DNA from: Tunturiibacter empetritectus
Lineage (GTDB): Bacteria > Acidobacteriota > Terriglobia > Terriglobales > Acidobacteriaceae
Assembly (NCBI RefSeq): GCF_014201375.1
Contig: NZ_JACHDZ010000003.1
Location: forward strand, 558,001 to 622,000
Reading direction: 5' to 3'
DNA: 64,000 bases
The notes under the pieces were generated by a model. It was given only the letters and a program-made list of their open reading frames with translations. It was not told the origin of the DNA and did no database searches. The position numbers and the translations under genes were made by a program. Shown here in pieces: positions 1-8,742 of this stretch (position 1 is the first letter of the stretch; the number at the start of each line of letters is the position of its first letter).

Positions 1-1
1 T

Positions 2-355
2 CTCAGCCCTGGAAAGACCAGGGCCGGCTCCATCGCCTCCATCATCGGCAGCATGATCGCCGGAGGCATCGTCATCGCCATCGCCGACGCCCTCACCGCC
101 CACGGCAACACCCTGCTCCACATCTCCGAGCCGCTCTGGCAATCGCTCCTGCTAGCCGCAATCCTCAACATCGCCGCTCAGCTAGGCGACCTCCTCGAGT
201 CCGCCATCAAGCGCGGAGCAGGCGTCAAAGACTCCGGAACCATGCTCCCCGGCCACGGCGGAATCCTCGACCGCATCGACGCCCTCCTCCTCGCCGCCCC
301 AGTCCTCTGGTACATCCTCCTCCTCAAGGACTACTTCGGCCTCGGCCGCTTCTAG
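2..355 (+). CDS. cdsA: Phosphatidate cytidylyltransferase, C-terminal part (gene begins before the window)
   Basis: CdsA makes CDP-diacylglycerol from phosphatidic acid and CTP in the inner membrane, the branch point for phospholipid synthesis. The frame is open from the first bases, so the 5' part is missing. What remains holds two hydrophobic segments and the CdsA family signature: a KR pair followed by KDSG, then PGHGGILDRID, which carries the metal and substrate ligands. The frame ends with TAG about 20 residues after the last hydrophobic stretch, as is normal for the family. The genes that follow after an interruption are dxr and rseP, the order common in many bacteria (uppS-cdsA-dxr-rseP). 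The identification is firm; only the length is unknown. Confidence 0.93.
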   Translation, partial: LSPGKTRAGSIASIIGSMIAGGIVIAIADALTAHGNTLLHISEPLWQSLLLAAILNIAAQLGDLLESAIKRGAGVKDSGTMLPGHGGILDRIDALLLAAPVLWYILLLKDYFGLGRF

Positions 356-459
356 CCCCCAAAACGATTCTGCCCTCCGATAGTGGGCCAGTTTGAAAAT
401 CCGGGCAACCAGAGTTACCTATAACCCCGTTTTCCGCTAGCCGCTGTATCTTAGCGAAT

Positions 460-1017
460 ATGGCTTTTGGCTGGCGTTCACTTTTGGGTAGGCTAAGTGG
501 TTCGCGCGGAGACACACCGGCTGTCAGCTTTGTCTTGCTAGAAAGCAAATTTGAACCGCTCCCGGACTATTTGCTCCTTGACCGTGCCAAGTCTGCGTAT
601 GAGAAAGCGCAACCGAAAGGCGGGATTGAACTGCTCGAGGACCGTACGGATGCTTCTCGAGTGCTGAGGGTTGAGAACTTCTTTTTTGCTTTTCATCAGG
701 CCCAGCGGCAGTACTCCCGCCCTTCGTTCAAGAATCCTGAAGTGATTGACCAGGCTTGGAGCAATCACGTCTGCTGGTCGAGCTTCGACTGGGCTTCACC
801 GGCACTCAAAGAGAAAGATAAACAAGGTGCTCGCAAACTCATGCTGCCTCTGGTCGATCTTCTGTGGACTCCAAACACTACAGGTCTTTTCTTCCCGGAT
901 CATGGCTTGACCATCCCAAGCATGGGCGACCTCAACGAAAGCATGCGTTGGGCAGATCGGAATGGCATTCCGGTGCAAGAACTTTTCCCAACAATGACAT
1001 CGCCGAAGCCGAAATAG
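460..1017 (+). CDS. Hypothetical protein interrupting the cdsA-dxr run
   Basis: I do not recognise this 185-residue soluble protein. It has no signal peptide or membrane segment. The middle is rich in Trp and aromatic residues (WSNHVCWSSFDWA near residues 94-106), and a later part reads LLWTPNTTGLFFPDHG. The ATG is the first in the frame; no strong ribosome binding site precedes it. Codon choice (many T- and A-ending codons) differs sharply from cdsA before it and dxr after it, which use mostly C-ending codons. That difference, and its position between two genes that are normally adjacent, suggest a later insertion. It could be an accessory or immunity-type protein, but nothing in the sequence shows a function. 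Confidence 0.6.
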   Translation: MAFGWRSLLGRLSGSRGDTPAVSFVLLESKFEPLPDYLLLDRAKSAYEKAQPKGGIELLEDRTDASRVLRVENFFFAFHQAQRQYSRPSFKNPEVIDQAWSNHVCWSSFDWASPALKEKDKQGARKLMLPLVDLLWTPNTTGLFFPDHGLTIPSMGDLNESMRWADRNGIPVQELFPTMTSPKPK

Positions 1018-1475
1018 AAACTCAGCCGCTGGAGCTATTTCCTTGAAAGTCCAGTTTTCGTAAAACTTCAGTCTTACGCGCCAAACTGACCCACGACCCC
1101 TCCTCCCATGCCCAAATCCTGTCAACCCCCAATGCCCTTAAAACCCGCACCAATCAAGAGAATTCGCATGGCGTATTAGTTACCCTCAAACGGCTATACT
1201 TGAAGTAGTTCTGAAAATAGTCTTTGAAGTAGTTCCGAACTAACCTGGACATTCACAAGAGATGCGACGTAACTCCTTTGTTTGCACGTATCTGCAAGTA
1301 ACTCTTTGTATATGACATATTTACGCGACAACACGACCCACATCTCCATGCAAAGAAAAGACTTACGCGCCGGTAATAGGAGGGGGGGGGTACCCCACTT
1401 CGGGCCAGCCGTGCTGCACACCGCCAGCCTCCTTGAGTATCCGAACCAATCCACACCCCCCGAGGCCCACGCCTC
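1018..1475. other. Intergenic stretch upstream of dxr with direct repeats and a G tract
   Basis: No gene is supported here. A 12-base unit, TTGAAGTAGTTC, occurs twice (1200-1211 and 1224-1235). Just after it, GTAACTC-TTTG is also nearly repeated (around 1269 and 1297). A run of nine G (1382-1390) is followed by TACCCC, so GGGGTACCCC forms a perfect palindrome about 85 bases before the dxr start. The dxr promoter must lie in this stretch if the upstream hypothetical gene broke the original operon, but I cannot identify a clear -35/-10 pair. Confidence 0.4.
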
Positions 1476-2666
1476 GTGAAAAAGCTCGCAATACTCGGCT
1501 CAACCGGCTCCATCGGCCACAGCACCCTCTCCATCTGCGAGTCCTTCCCCGACCGCTACCAGGTCATCTCCCTCGCCGCTGGCACCAACATCGACTCCGC
1601 CTTCGCCCAGTGCCTCCGCTGGCGCCCGAAGGTCATCTCCCTCGCCACCGAAGCCCTCGCAGCCACTCTGCTCACCCGCCTCAAGGCCGCAGGCATCACC
1701 AGCATCGAAGTCGTCCACGGCACCGCAGGCACCATCCACGTCGCAACGCTGCCCGAGGTCAACTTCGTAGTCTCCGCAATCGTAGGCGTAGCCGGCCTCG
1801 AAGCCACCTACGCCGCGGTCTGTGCCGGCAAGACCATCGGCCTCGCCAACAAAGAGTGCCTCGTAGCCGCAGGCGAGCTCATCCTCGCCGCCGCGAAGCA
1901 GCACAACGTAGCCCTCCTCCCTATCGACTCCGAGCACAACGCAGTCCACCAGTGCCTGCGCGGCGGTACCGCAGCCGAAGTGAAACAGATCTGGCTCACC
2001 GCATCGGGCGGCCCCTTCCGCAACACCCCTCTAACCGAGTTCGAGAACATCACCCCACAGCAAGCTCTCAAGCATCCCACCTGGGTCATGGGTCAGCGCA
2101 TCACCATCGACTCGGCCACCATGATGAACAAAGGCTTCGAGGTCATCGAAGCCTGCCGCCTCTTCAACCTCCCCGCAGCCCGCGTCCGCACCACCATCCA
2201 CCCTCAATCCACGGTCCACTCCCTGGTCGAGTTCGTCGACGGCAGCATCCTCGCCCAGATCTCGGTCACCGACATGCGCCTCCCCATCCTCTACGCCCTC
2301 GCCTACCCGGAGCGCGTCGCCGTAACTGAAAAAGAGTCCCTCACCTTCGACCTCACCACCCTCTCGCAGCTCGACTTCTCGCAGCCCGACCTCACCCGCT
2401 TCCCCTGTCTCCGCCTCGCCTACGAAGCAGCCGAAGCGGGCGGAAATGCCTGCATCGCCCTCAACGCCGCCGACGAGATCGCCGTAGCCGCATTCCTCGA
2501 AGGACGTATCTCCTTCCTCGGCATTCCACGTACAATAGAGACTGTGCTGCAGCTAACTTCAGGTCAATCTCCGGCGTCTATCCTCGATGTGCTTGATGCA
2601 GATCTTGCCGCGCGCGCCTCGGCCCGCGAAGTGATTGCCCGCCAACTCACCGGCGCTCAACGGTAG
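1476..2666 (+). CDS. dxr: 1-deoxy-D-xylulose 5-phosphate reductoisomerase
   Basis: Dxr converts 1-deoxy-D-xylulose 5-phosphate to 2-C-methyl-D-erythritol 4-phosphate with NADPH and a divalent metal, the committed step of the MEP isoprenoid pathway in the cytoplasm. The 396-residue length is typical. The N-terminus carries the NADPH-binding GSTGSIG motif (residues 8-14). The metal and substrate region reads LLPIDSEHNA, followed by TASGGPF, and the later MNKGFEVIEA stretch holds conserved Asn, Lys and Glu ligands. The start is GTG at 1476, which gives MKKLAILGSTGSIG, the expected first strand of the Rossmann fold. rseP follows 38 bases downstream and is probably co-transcribed. Confidence 0.97.
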   Translation: MKKLAILGSTGSIGHSTLSICESFPDRYQVISLAAGTNIDSAFAQCLRWRPKVISLATEALAATLLTRLKAAGITSIEVVHGTAGTIHVATLPEVNFVVSAIVGVAGLEATYAAVCAGKTIGLANKECLVAAGELILAAAKQHNVALLPIDSEHNAVHQCLRGGTAAEVKQIWLTASGGPFRNTPLTEFENITPQQALKHPTWVMGQRITIDSATMMNKGFEVIEACRLFNLPAARVRTTIHPQSTVHSLVEFVDGSILAQISVTDMRLPILYALAYPERVAVTEKESLTFDLTTLSQLDFSQPDLTRFPCLRLAYEAAEAGGNACIALNAADEIAVAAFLEGRISFLGIPRTIETVLQLTSGQSPASILDVLDADLAARASAREVIARQLTGAQR

Positions 2667-2704
2667 TCTGCAGCTAACCAGGTAACGAGGTCCTTCCGAA
2701 CTTC

Positions 2705-4099
2705 ATGGCAACAATCGTCCAGCTCCTCATCGTCCTCGGCATCATGGTTCTGGTCCACGAGTTCGGCCACTTCGCAGTCGCCAAGCTCTGCGGCATCCGC
2801 GTGGAGGTCTTCTCCATCGGCTTCGGCAAGCGCCTCTTCGGCTTCCGCCGCGGCGACACCGAGTACCAGATCGCCGCAGTCCCGCTCGGCGGCTACGTCA
2901 AGATGGCCGGCGAGATGGGTTTTGCCGGAAATGAACTCACTCCCGGCAGCGTCGCGCCCACCGATCCTGGTGACTTCAACGCCCATCCCCGCTGGCAGCG
3001 CATCCTCGTCGCGCTCGCAGGCCCCATCGCCAACTTCATCCTCGCCCTCGGCCTTATGACCGGCGTCTCCATGCTCCACAACGAGGTGCAGGAGTTCATT
3101 GACGGCCCCGCCTACACCGACTACATCACCCCAAACACCCCCGCAGCCCGTGTCGGAATCCGTAGCGGCGACACCATCGTCCACTACGACACCATCGAAA
3201 ATCCAACATGGGACCAAGTCGGCACCCGCTCTCTCCTAAACCTCAACCAGACCGTTCCCTTCTCCTTCGTCCACAACGGCCAGCGTGTCGACACCAAACT
3301 CTTCGTTGAAAACAAGGGCGCTCCCGACGACTTCTCACTCGACAACCTGGGCATCATTCCGAAGATGCAGACGACGCCGGTTCAGGTCGACTCGCTTGAG
3401 CCCAACATGCCTGCAGTTCGCGCCGGCCTCAAGCCACACGACAAGATTCTCAGCATCGACGGACTCCAGATGCACTCAGTCCCCGCTCTGCTGTCCTACC
3501 TTCAGGATCAGGCGGGCAAGCCCGCAGACCTATTGATTCAACGCACTGCGGCTGATGGTGCAACACAGATTCTGCCAGTTCAGGTCACTCCAGAGCTCGC
3601 TGAGACTCCTGGTGGGCCTAAGCAGAAGGATTACCGGCTTGGTTTTGTGGCGGTCCAGCCACCTGTAAAGGTAGAGCGGCTGCCGCTGGGTAAGGCGATG
3701 GTCGCTTCGTGGGAGTTCAACAAGAAAGGCTCTTTGCTGATAGTCGAAGTGCTGAAGCGGCTCTTTACACGGCAGGTTTCGGTGAAGAGTCTGCAGAGTC
3801 CGATTGGGATTGGGCAGCAGATTCATCAGGCGGCGCAGATGCCCGGATGGATGCCGTTGATTGGTTTGATGAGCTATATCTCGTTGAATCTGGGGATCTT
3901 CAACCTGCTGCCGATTCCGATCCTGGACGGCGGGATGATCTTGTTTTTGTTGATCGAGACCATCATGCGGCGAGATGTGAATCAGCAGATCAAGGAGCGC
4001 GTCTATCAGGTTGCGTTCGTTTGTCTGTTGGCGTTCTTCGCGTTCGTCATCTTCAACGATCTGACGAAGCTCAACCTTTTCACGAAACTTAAACCTTAG
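2705..4099 (+). CDS. rseP: Site-2 intramembrane zinc metalloprotease RseP (M50)
   Basis: RseP cuts anti-sigma factors and remnant signal peptides inside the inner membrane. The 464-residue protein has the zinc-binding HEFGH motif at residues 18-22 in the first membrane segment. It then has PDZ-like regions (about 130-200 and 215-290, with the NMPAVRAGLKPHDKI stretch), and the second active-site motif NLLPIPILDGG with Asp408 near the C-terminus. All elements of the family are present in order. It follows dxr closely, the usual neighbourhood. Codon style changes inside the gene: C-ending codons dominate up to about 3500, then CTG, CGG and GGT codons take over (see findings). A strong terminator follows. 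Confidence 0.96.
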   Translation: MATIVQLLIVLGIMVLVHEFGHFAVAKLCGIRVEVFSIGFGKRLFGFRRGDTEYQIAAVPLGGYVKMAGEMGFAGNELTPGSVAPTDPGDFNAHPRWQRILVALAGPIANFILALGLMTGVSMLHNEVQEFIDGPAYTDYITPNTPAARVGIRSGDTIVHYDTIENPTWDQVGTRSLLNLNQTVPFSFVHNGQRVDTKLFVENKGAPDDFSLDNLGIIPKMQTTPVQVDSLEPNMPAVRAGLKPHDKILSIDGLQMHSVPALLSYLQDQAGKPADLLIQRTAADGATQILPVQVTPELAETPGGPKQKDYRLGFVAVQPPVKVERLPLGKAMVASWEFNKKGSLLIVEVLKRLFTRQVSVKSLQSPIGIGQQIHQAAQMPGWMPLIGLMSYISLNLGIFNLLPIPILDGGMILFLLIETIMRRDVNQQIKERVYQVAFVCLLAFFAFVIFNDLTKLNLFTKLKP

Positions 4100-4118
4100 A
4101 AGATTTTAAAAAAATATT

Positions 4119-4162
4119 CCCTGGTGCGAACGTGATTCGCTCCAGGGTTTTGTTGTTTTTGC
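4119..4162 (+). terminator. Rho-independent terminator after rseP
   Basis: A 12-base-pair stem with one mismatch (CCCTGGTGCGAA at 4119-4130 against TTCGCTCCAGGG at 4136-4147) encloses a five-base loop and is followed by a T-rich tract. It lies 20 bases after the rseP stop, so it ends the dxr-rseP transcript. Confidence 0.85.
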
Positions 4163-4268
4163 TGGTGTTTTTGGAGGGGTGTTTTTATGGTGAGAACGTG
4201 GTTGAATGCGTGATGAACGTGGTGTGTTGACCGTCACTTCTCGGCGCACGAAAAATACGCCAACTTTT

Positions 4269-5270
4269 TCAACTATTTTTTTCTGGGCCGGTTGCGGCCG
4301 CTCGCAGTTCAGCCAGGATCTCACCGACTGCCTTTCGCGCTTCGTCCTCGCGGTCAGGGGGAAAGCTGATCGCGCCTACACGAGCGTGCCCGCCGCCGCC
4401 GTAACGCTCGCAAATGGCAGCGAGATTGACCAGCTCGGACGGCATCAGCTTCGTCCACGGGTTTGTTCCTACCGATACCTTAGTGCGAAAGCTCGACTTG
4501 CTTAGTCCCACGTTGTAGGTTGCGTCGGGATGCAGGTAGTACGGGATGAACTTGTTGTAGCCCTCCGTCGGCTGGTCGGTGATGTCGAAGGTGATCACGC
4601 CGTGGTTCGCCGTTGATCGCTGTTTGATCAGCTCGAGCGCGGCCCAGTGCCGGTCCATCAACGGGCCAAGCTGCTCCTGCACGAATCCCTTGTCCAATAC
4701 CTGCTGAAGACTCATCTCGGTCAGGAGCGGAATCAGTCTCTGCACCAGGGTAGGGTCCGAGGAGCTTTCGATGACCATCGTCAGCTTCATGGCGGGCGCG
4801 GCCATCTCTACCGCGGCCTTGGCGCTCTCGTAGCGCGCACCGTCGACGATGTCGGCCCACTGGATCAGCTCCAGCATGGGGGCTGTGTCGAAGCCGAAGT
4901 TGACCTGGGCTATATCTGCGATGAGGCTGGTGCAAGAGATGTAGTTCGGGTTGAAGAACTTTCGCATACGTTGCGATCCGTCGGCCTGTCCTGCTTCAAA
5001 GTTCTTCTGGTCTTCGGGAGTCAAAAACGCGCTCTGATGATGATCGAACCACCACGTCACCCTGGGCGAAGCAGAGTATTTGAAGTCCACGATCGCATTC
5101 TCGCCGCTGCCGAAGTCGCCTTCGTCGAACAGTGCGCCGGCCCGATGCACGAGCCCGTGATAGGAGTACGAGGTCGCCGTCTTCACACACTCCCGGTGAA
5201 ACCGCGTGAACAGCGAAGCCGAACAGGCGCCATCGAAGCACTTATCGTGATAAAAGATCTTGCAGTCCAA
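4269..5270 (-). CDS. DHH/DHHA1-family phosphoesterase-like protein
   Basis: DHH proteins are Mn-dependent phosphohydrolases acting on oligonucleotides, cyclic dinucleotides or polyphosphates. This 333-residue protein starts MDCKIFYHDKCFDGACSA, which holds the first metal-binding Asp region. The name-giving DHH triad lies at residues 76-78 in WWFDHHQS. The C-terminal end has the GGGGHAR loop of DHHA1 domains, which binds the substrate phosphate. No membrane segment is present. It is convergent with rseP and has its own promoter region (5271-5436, shared with the divergent CPBP gene). The exact substrate cannot be told from sequence; small-oligoribonuclease (NrnA-like) activity is one possibility. 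The ATG at 5270 gives a natural N-terminus. Confidence 0.82.
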   Translation of the reverse strand: MDCKIFYHDKCFDGACSASLFTRFHRECVKTATSYSYHGLVHRAGALFDEGDFGSGENAIVDFKYSASPRVTWWFDHHQSAFLTPEDQKNFEAGQADGSQRMRKFFNPNYISCTSLIADIAQVNFGFDTAPMLELIQWADIVDGARYESAKAAVEMAAPAMKLTMVIESSSDPTLVQRLIPLLTEMSLQQVLDKGFVQEQLGPLMDRHWAALELIKQRSTANHGVITFDITDQPTEGYNKFIPYYLHPDATYNVGLSKSSFRTKVSVGTNPWTKLMPSELVNLAAICERYGGGGHARVGAISFPPDREDEARKAVGEILAELRAAATGPEKNS

Positions 5271-5436
5271 ATCGGCTCTCTCCCGCGCTCAACACCTTTC
5301 TTGAAGGTGTGAAGAGTCAAGCATAGCGTACCTGAATCACTTAGCGATCTATCTCGCTTCGCGGAACTCCATCTCGCTTGGCGGAACTTTTCGCGAGATC
5401 TTCTCGTACCTCAAATCCAGCCCCACGAGGATTCCC

Positions 5437-6471
5437 TTGCAGACCGACACTCAGTATTCATCGCCCGACACTCCGCTGTCTCCAACCCCGCAATCACCGA
5501 TCGAGCGCCCATCCCCTCTGCGCAATGTCTTCTTCGGCACCGAAGGGCTTCGCGCCGGCTGGAGCATCCTTCTCTTCGTGGCTCTCTTCGCGGCGTTTCT
5601 CTTTCTCGCAAACTTTATCACTCACAAGATTCATCCACCGACCCACCACACCTCACCGGACCATACCATCCCCTTTTTCTTCATGTTTCTGAACGAGGCC
5701 GTACCGTTGTTGGGAGTTGGAATCGTCACCTGGATTATGTCGAAGGTGGAGCGTCGCCCGGTTGGTGTCTACGGCCTTGGAGGCACCAGGAAGCTGCCGC
5801 ACTTTATCGCGGGACTCGCGTGGGGCATTATCTGCCTGACGCCGTTCATCCTCATCCTCTGGAAGGCTGGTTTTCTTGTCTTCGACAATCGCCTCCTCTT
5901 TGGCAGCGACATACTCCGCTACGGCGCGCAGTGGCTGGCGATGTTCTTCGCTGTCGGTCTGCTGGAGGAGTACTTTACTCGCGGCTACCTGCAGTACACG
6001 CTCACTCGCGGACTGGCCGGGCTCTTTCGATGGGCCTTCAAAACCCCTCACGGCAACGTGCTTGCCTTCTGGACTTCGGCTGTCATCTTTTCGACGCTCT
6101 TCGGTCTGGTCCACAGCAGCAACCCCGGCGAGTCTCCCATCGGGCTGGTTACTGCCGGCATTGCCTCTATGATGTTCTGTCTGGTTCTGTGGCGTACGGG
6201 CTCTCTTTGGTGGGCCATCGGCTTCCACACTACCTGGGACTGGGGGCAATCGTTCCTCTATGGGGTAGCCGACAGCGGCATCATGGTGCAACACCATCTT
6301 CTTGCTACTCATCCTGTCGGCAAACCTCTGCTGAGTGGGGGCACAACGGGGCCTGAAGGCAGCATCGTTATTCTGCCGATCCTTATCCTGATCGTCCTGG
6401 TCATCCTCTTTACCCTGCCCCGCACCCACTCCGGTTATACGCGTCTGCTGGACTGCCCCATCGAACCTTGA
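5437..6471 (+). CDS. CPBP-family intramembrane metalloprotease (CAAX protease/Abi)
   Basis: This 344-residue multi-pass membrane protein belongs to the CPBP (type II CAAX protease, Abi) family. Members cut proteins inside the membrane, and some act in bacteriocin self-protection. The diagnostic EExxxR motif is present as Glu177-Glu178-x3-Arg182 (LLEEYFTRG). The second and third motifs follow: a conserved His in FGLVHSSN and the GFHTTWDWGQS stretch with His and Asp. About eight hydrophobic segments surround them. The start is probably TTG at 5437, preceded by an ACGAGG ribosome site six bases upstream; no ATG fits better. It is divergent from the DHH gene and convergent with the NTF2-like gene. 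Confidence 0.88.
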   Translation: MQTDTQYSSPDTPLSPTPQSPIERPSPLRNVFFGTEGLRAGWSILLFVALFAAFLFLANFITHKIHPPTHHTSPDHTIPFFFMFLNEAVPLLGVGIVTWIMSKVERRPVGVYGLGGTRKLPHFIAGLAWGIICLTPFILILWKAGFLVFDNRLLFGSDILRYGAQWLAMFFAVGLLEEYFTRGYLQYTLTRGLAGLFRWAFKTPHGNVLAFWTSAVIFSTLFGLVHSSNPGESPIGLVTAGIASMMFCLVLWRTGSLWWAIGFHTTWDWGQSFLYGVADSGIMVQHHLLATHPVGKPLLSGGTTGPEGSIVILPILILIVLVILFTLPRTHSGYTRLLDCPIEP

Positions 6472-6490
6472 GTACGCGTGATCAGATCAG

Positions 6491-6898
6491 CTACCACGGA
6501 TCGAAGCAATCATAGTTACGCTGCAAAGCAATTCGGCCATCGCGAAGATGAAAGAAGATTGCAAAGGAAGCCTTCATTTCAGTGCCAGCTGCCAGCGTTC
6601 CAAACCCAATCGCGAGAACTCCAGTCCAGCGAGCTTCGACAGCTACGCGGTCCCCTTGAACTATCTCTGAAACGATCTCATACTGCTGCCGTTGAAGGAC
6701 TTTTAGACCCTGCTGGCTACGCTGCAGAATATCTTCGAGGTTGCTTTCCTGCCCGTGTTTATTGAGTTGATTGGGCATCTCAATCTGCCGAACATCGTCC
6801 GCAAAGAATTTACGGAGAGCGTCTCCTGCCTCACCACTTTGGAGTGCGTTCAAATACGTTCGCACTACGTCGATGTTTTTGTCTTCTGCATTTGTCAT
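6491..6898 (-). CDS. NTF2-like (SnoaL-type) protein
   Basis: This 135-residue single-domain protein resembles SnoaL-like members of the NTF2 fold: an N-terminal helix (VVRTYLNALQSGEAGDALRK), the aromatic FADDV turn, and later strands VAVEARWTG and AFFHLRDGRI. Such proteins bind small hydrophobic ligands or act as cyclases or isomerases. Many are uncharacterised. The function cannot be given from sequence. It lies 69 bases downstream of the antiporter gene on the same strand and might share its transcript. Confidence 0.75.
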   Translation of the reverse strand: MTNAEDKNIDVVRTYLNALQSGEAGDALRKFFADDVRQIEMPNQLNKHGQESNLEDILQRSQQGLKVLQRQQYEIVSEIVQGDRVAVEARWTGVLAIGFGTLAAGTEMKASFAIFFHLRDGRIALQRNYDCFDPW

Positions 6899-6967
6899 GT
6901 GGTCAGTCTCCCCGTGATTTGCGCGGATTTCTGGCAGGTCGCAGACGACTTGATCAAGCGAACTGAA

Positions 6968-8590
6968 CTAAGCGATCGGCGTTCCCTGGTATCGCGTCTC
7001 TGCAAGGTCAAGCTCTCGCTCCATCGTTCGGAGCACATCATCTCCAATGCGTCCCTTATCCCGCAGAGAGATGAGCGTGCGTCGCTCGGCTTGGAGGGCA
7101 TCTTCCAAGATGCTTCGCAGTCGCGTCATCGTCTCCCTGTCAACCGCCTCGAGGTCACCCTCTTCGCCTCCGCCAACAGCTGCGAGCTTGTGTCTATAGC
7201 GATGAATGAGATCGTCGTATAAATGCTCCGCATCATGGCCATCGCGCTTGCGCCCTTCCTCGAGATGGTGAACGGCCGCTCGTAGAACGATGCGCCTCGC
7301 CTCCTTCTCTTCTGGATCCATTCCCGAGTTGCCTGCGAGGCCAAGGACACGAATCAGCGCGGGTAGCGTGAGGCCCTGCAGCACCAGCGTGACGAGGATC
7401 ACGCAGAAGGCCAGGAACACGATCAGGTTTCTCGTCTCGGACCTGCCATCTCCGAGTATCTCGGGAACTGAGATCGCGGCTGCGAGCGCAAGTACGCCGC
7501 GCATCCCCGTCCAACCCACGACAAAGACCTCGCGCGGCTGCAGCTCTTCTTCCTTGTGTTTCATCCATCGCCGATCGACATAGGCTGCGATCTTGAAGAC
7601 CGGAATGACCCAGACGATTCGCAACAAAATCAGCACAACGCTGAAGACGACTCCGTAGAAGATCAGAGTTCCTTTGCTGAACCTGCCGTGAATTCCGGCC
7701 AGCACGTAGGGCAGTTGCAGGCCGATGAGCACAAAGACCAGCCCATTCAGCATGAACGTCAACGCATCCCACGCTCCAACGACCTGCAACCGCACGGCTG
7801 GCGAGAAGAACTCTGTGCTCTTGCGGCTCATGTAGATTCCGCAGGCCACTACTGCCAGAACACCTGATGCCTTCGCGTGCTCTCCTGCGAGATACGCTGC
7901 GTATGGAACGACGAGACTCACGACCAGCTCGACGGGGCCGTCGTCGATGAACTTCTCCAGCCAGCCCACGATGATGCCGATCAGGAGGCCGATCAGAAGT
8001 CCACCGATGACCAGATACAGCAGCCTGAAGAGACCGCCGCCGAGAGTTGGCGTCTGCCCTCCCTGGATGATTCCGATGCCTATTTCGAGAGCGAGCAGAC
8101 CGGTTGCATCGTTGAGCAGACTCTCTCCCTCGAGGATATCGACGATGCGTCTGGGGAGGCCGATGGACTTTGCGATCGAAGTCGCGGCGATTGCATCTGT
8201 GGTTGCGACTACAGCGCCGAGCAGAAAGCCGGCCTTCCAGTCGAGCGCGGTGATGAAGTGGTCGGAGAAGAATGCGACTCCCCAGACGGTGAAGCCGACC
8301 AGACCGAACGCCAGCAGGCCGATCACAACTCCGTTGCGGCGAAACTCACGCCAGGACATCGACCAGGCGGAGGAGTACAACAGCGGCGGCAGAAAGACGA
8401 CGAAGACGACGTCGGGATCGAGCGGAACGCGGGGCATGCGCGGCAGGAAGCTGATGATGAGCCCCGCCAGCACGAGCACGATGGGATAGGGCACACTTAG
8501 TCGCCGCGCCATCGCTGCAAAACCTGCGACCAACACCAGCAGCAGCAGAATGACCGTCTCGACTGCATGCAGACTCGATCCAGCTTCCAT
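6968..8590 (-). CDS. Na+/H+ antiporter, NhaP/CPA1 family
   Basis: A monovalent cation/proton antiporter of the inner membrane that exchanges Na+ (or K+) for H+ in pH and salt balance. The N-terminal two thirds hold about 12 hydrophobic segments. VFLPPLLYSSAW and the acidic DATGLLALEIG stretch, with its preceding EGESLLND, are the hallmark motifs of CPA1 transporters and hold the ion-binding Asp. The C-terminal 130 residues are hydrophilic and charged (helical, EEGRKRDGHDAEHLYDD), a cytoplasmic regulatory tail. I prefer the ATG at 8590 (MEAGSSLHAVET); a GTG at 8614 is possible and would add eight residues. Confidence 0.92.
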   Translation of the reverse strand: MEAGSSLHAVETVILLLLVLVAGFAAMARRLSVPYPIVLVLAGLIISFLPRMPRVPLDPDVVFVVFLPPLLYSSAWSMSWREFRRNGVVIGLLAFGLVGFTVWGVAFFSDHFITALDWKAGFLLGAVVATTDAIAATSIAKSIGLPRRIVDILEGESLLNDATGLLALEIGIGIIQGGQTPTLGGGLFRLLYLVIGGLLIGLLIGIIVGWLEKFIDDGPVELVVSLVVPYAAYLAGEHAKASGVLAVVACGIYMSRKSTEFFSPAVRLQVVGAWDALTFMLNGLVFVLIGLQLPYVLAGIHGRFSKGTLIFYGVVFSVVLILLRIVWVIPVFKIAAYVDRRWMKHKEEELQPREVFVVGWTGMRGVLALAAAISVPEILGDGRSETRNLIVFLAFCVILVTLVLQGLTLPALIRVLGLAGNSGMDPEEKEARRIVLRAAVHHLEEGRKRDGHDAEHLYDDLIHRYRHKLAAVGGGEEGDLEAVDRETMTRLRSILEDALQAERRTLISLRDKGRIGDDVLRTMERELDLAETRYQGTPIA

Positions 8591-8742
8591 GACACCCTCG
8601 TTTCGGTCCGGCACTGCGTTGCGAACCGGACCACATCCAATGTCGCATCACTGATGCTACGTAAACCAGATTAAATGACATGCGCGGTTGTCTGTCGAGT
8701 TGAGCGCCGGGCCACGCTTCCATTTACACTTCGATCAAAGCT

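Noticed and set aside
1433..2329. 298-codon frame overlapping dxr
   Set aside because: Arg/His/Pro-rich shadow produced by C-ending codons of dxr; no motifs.
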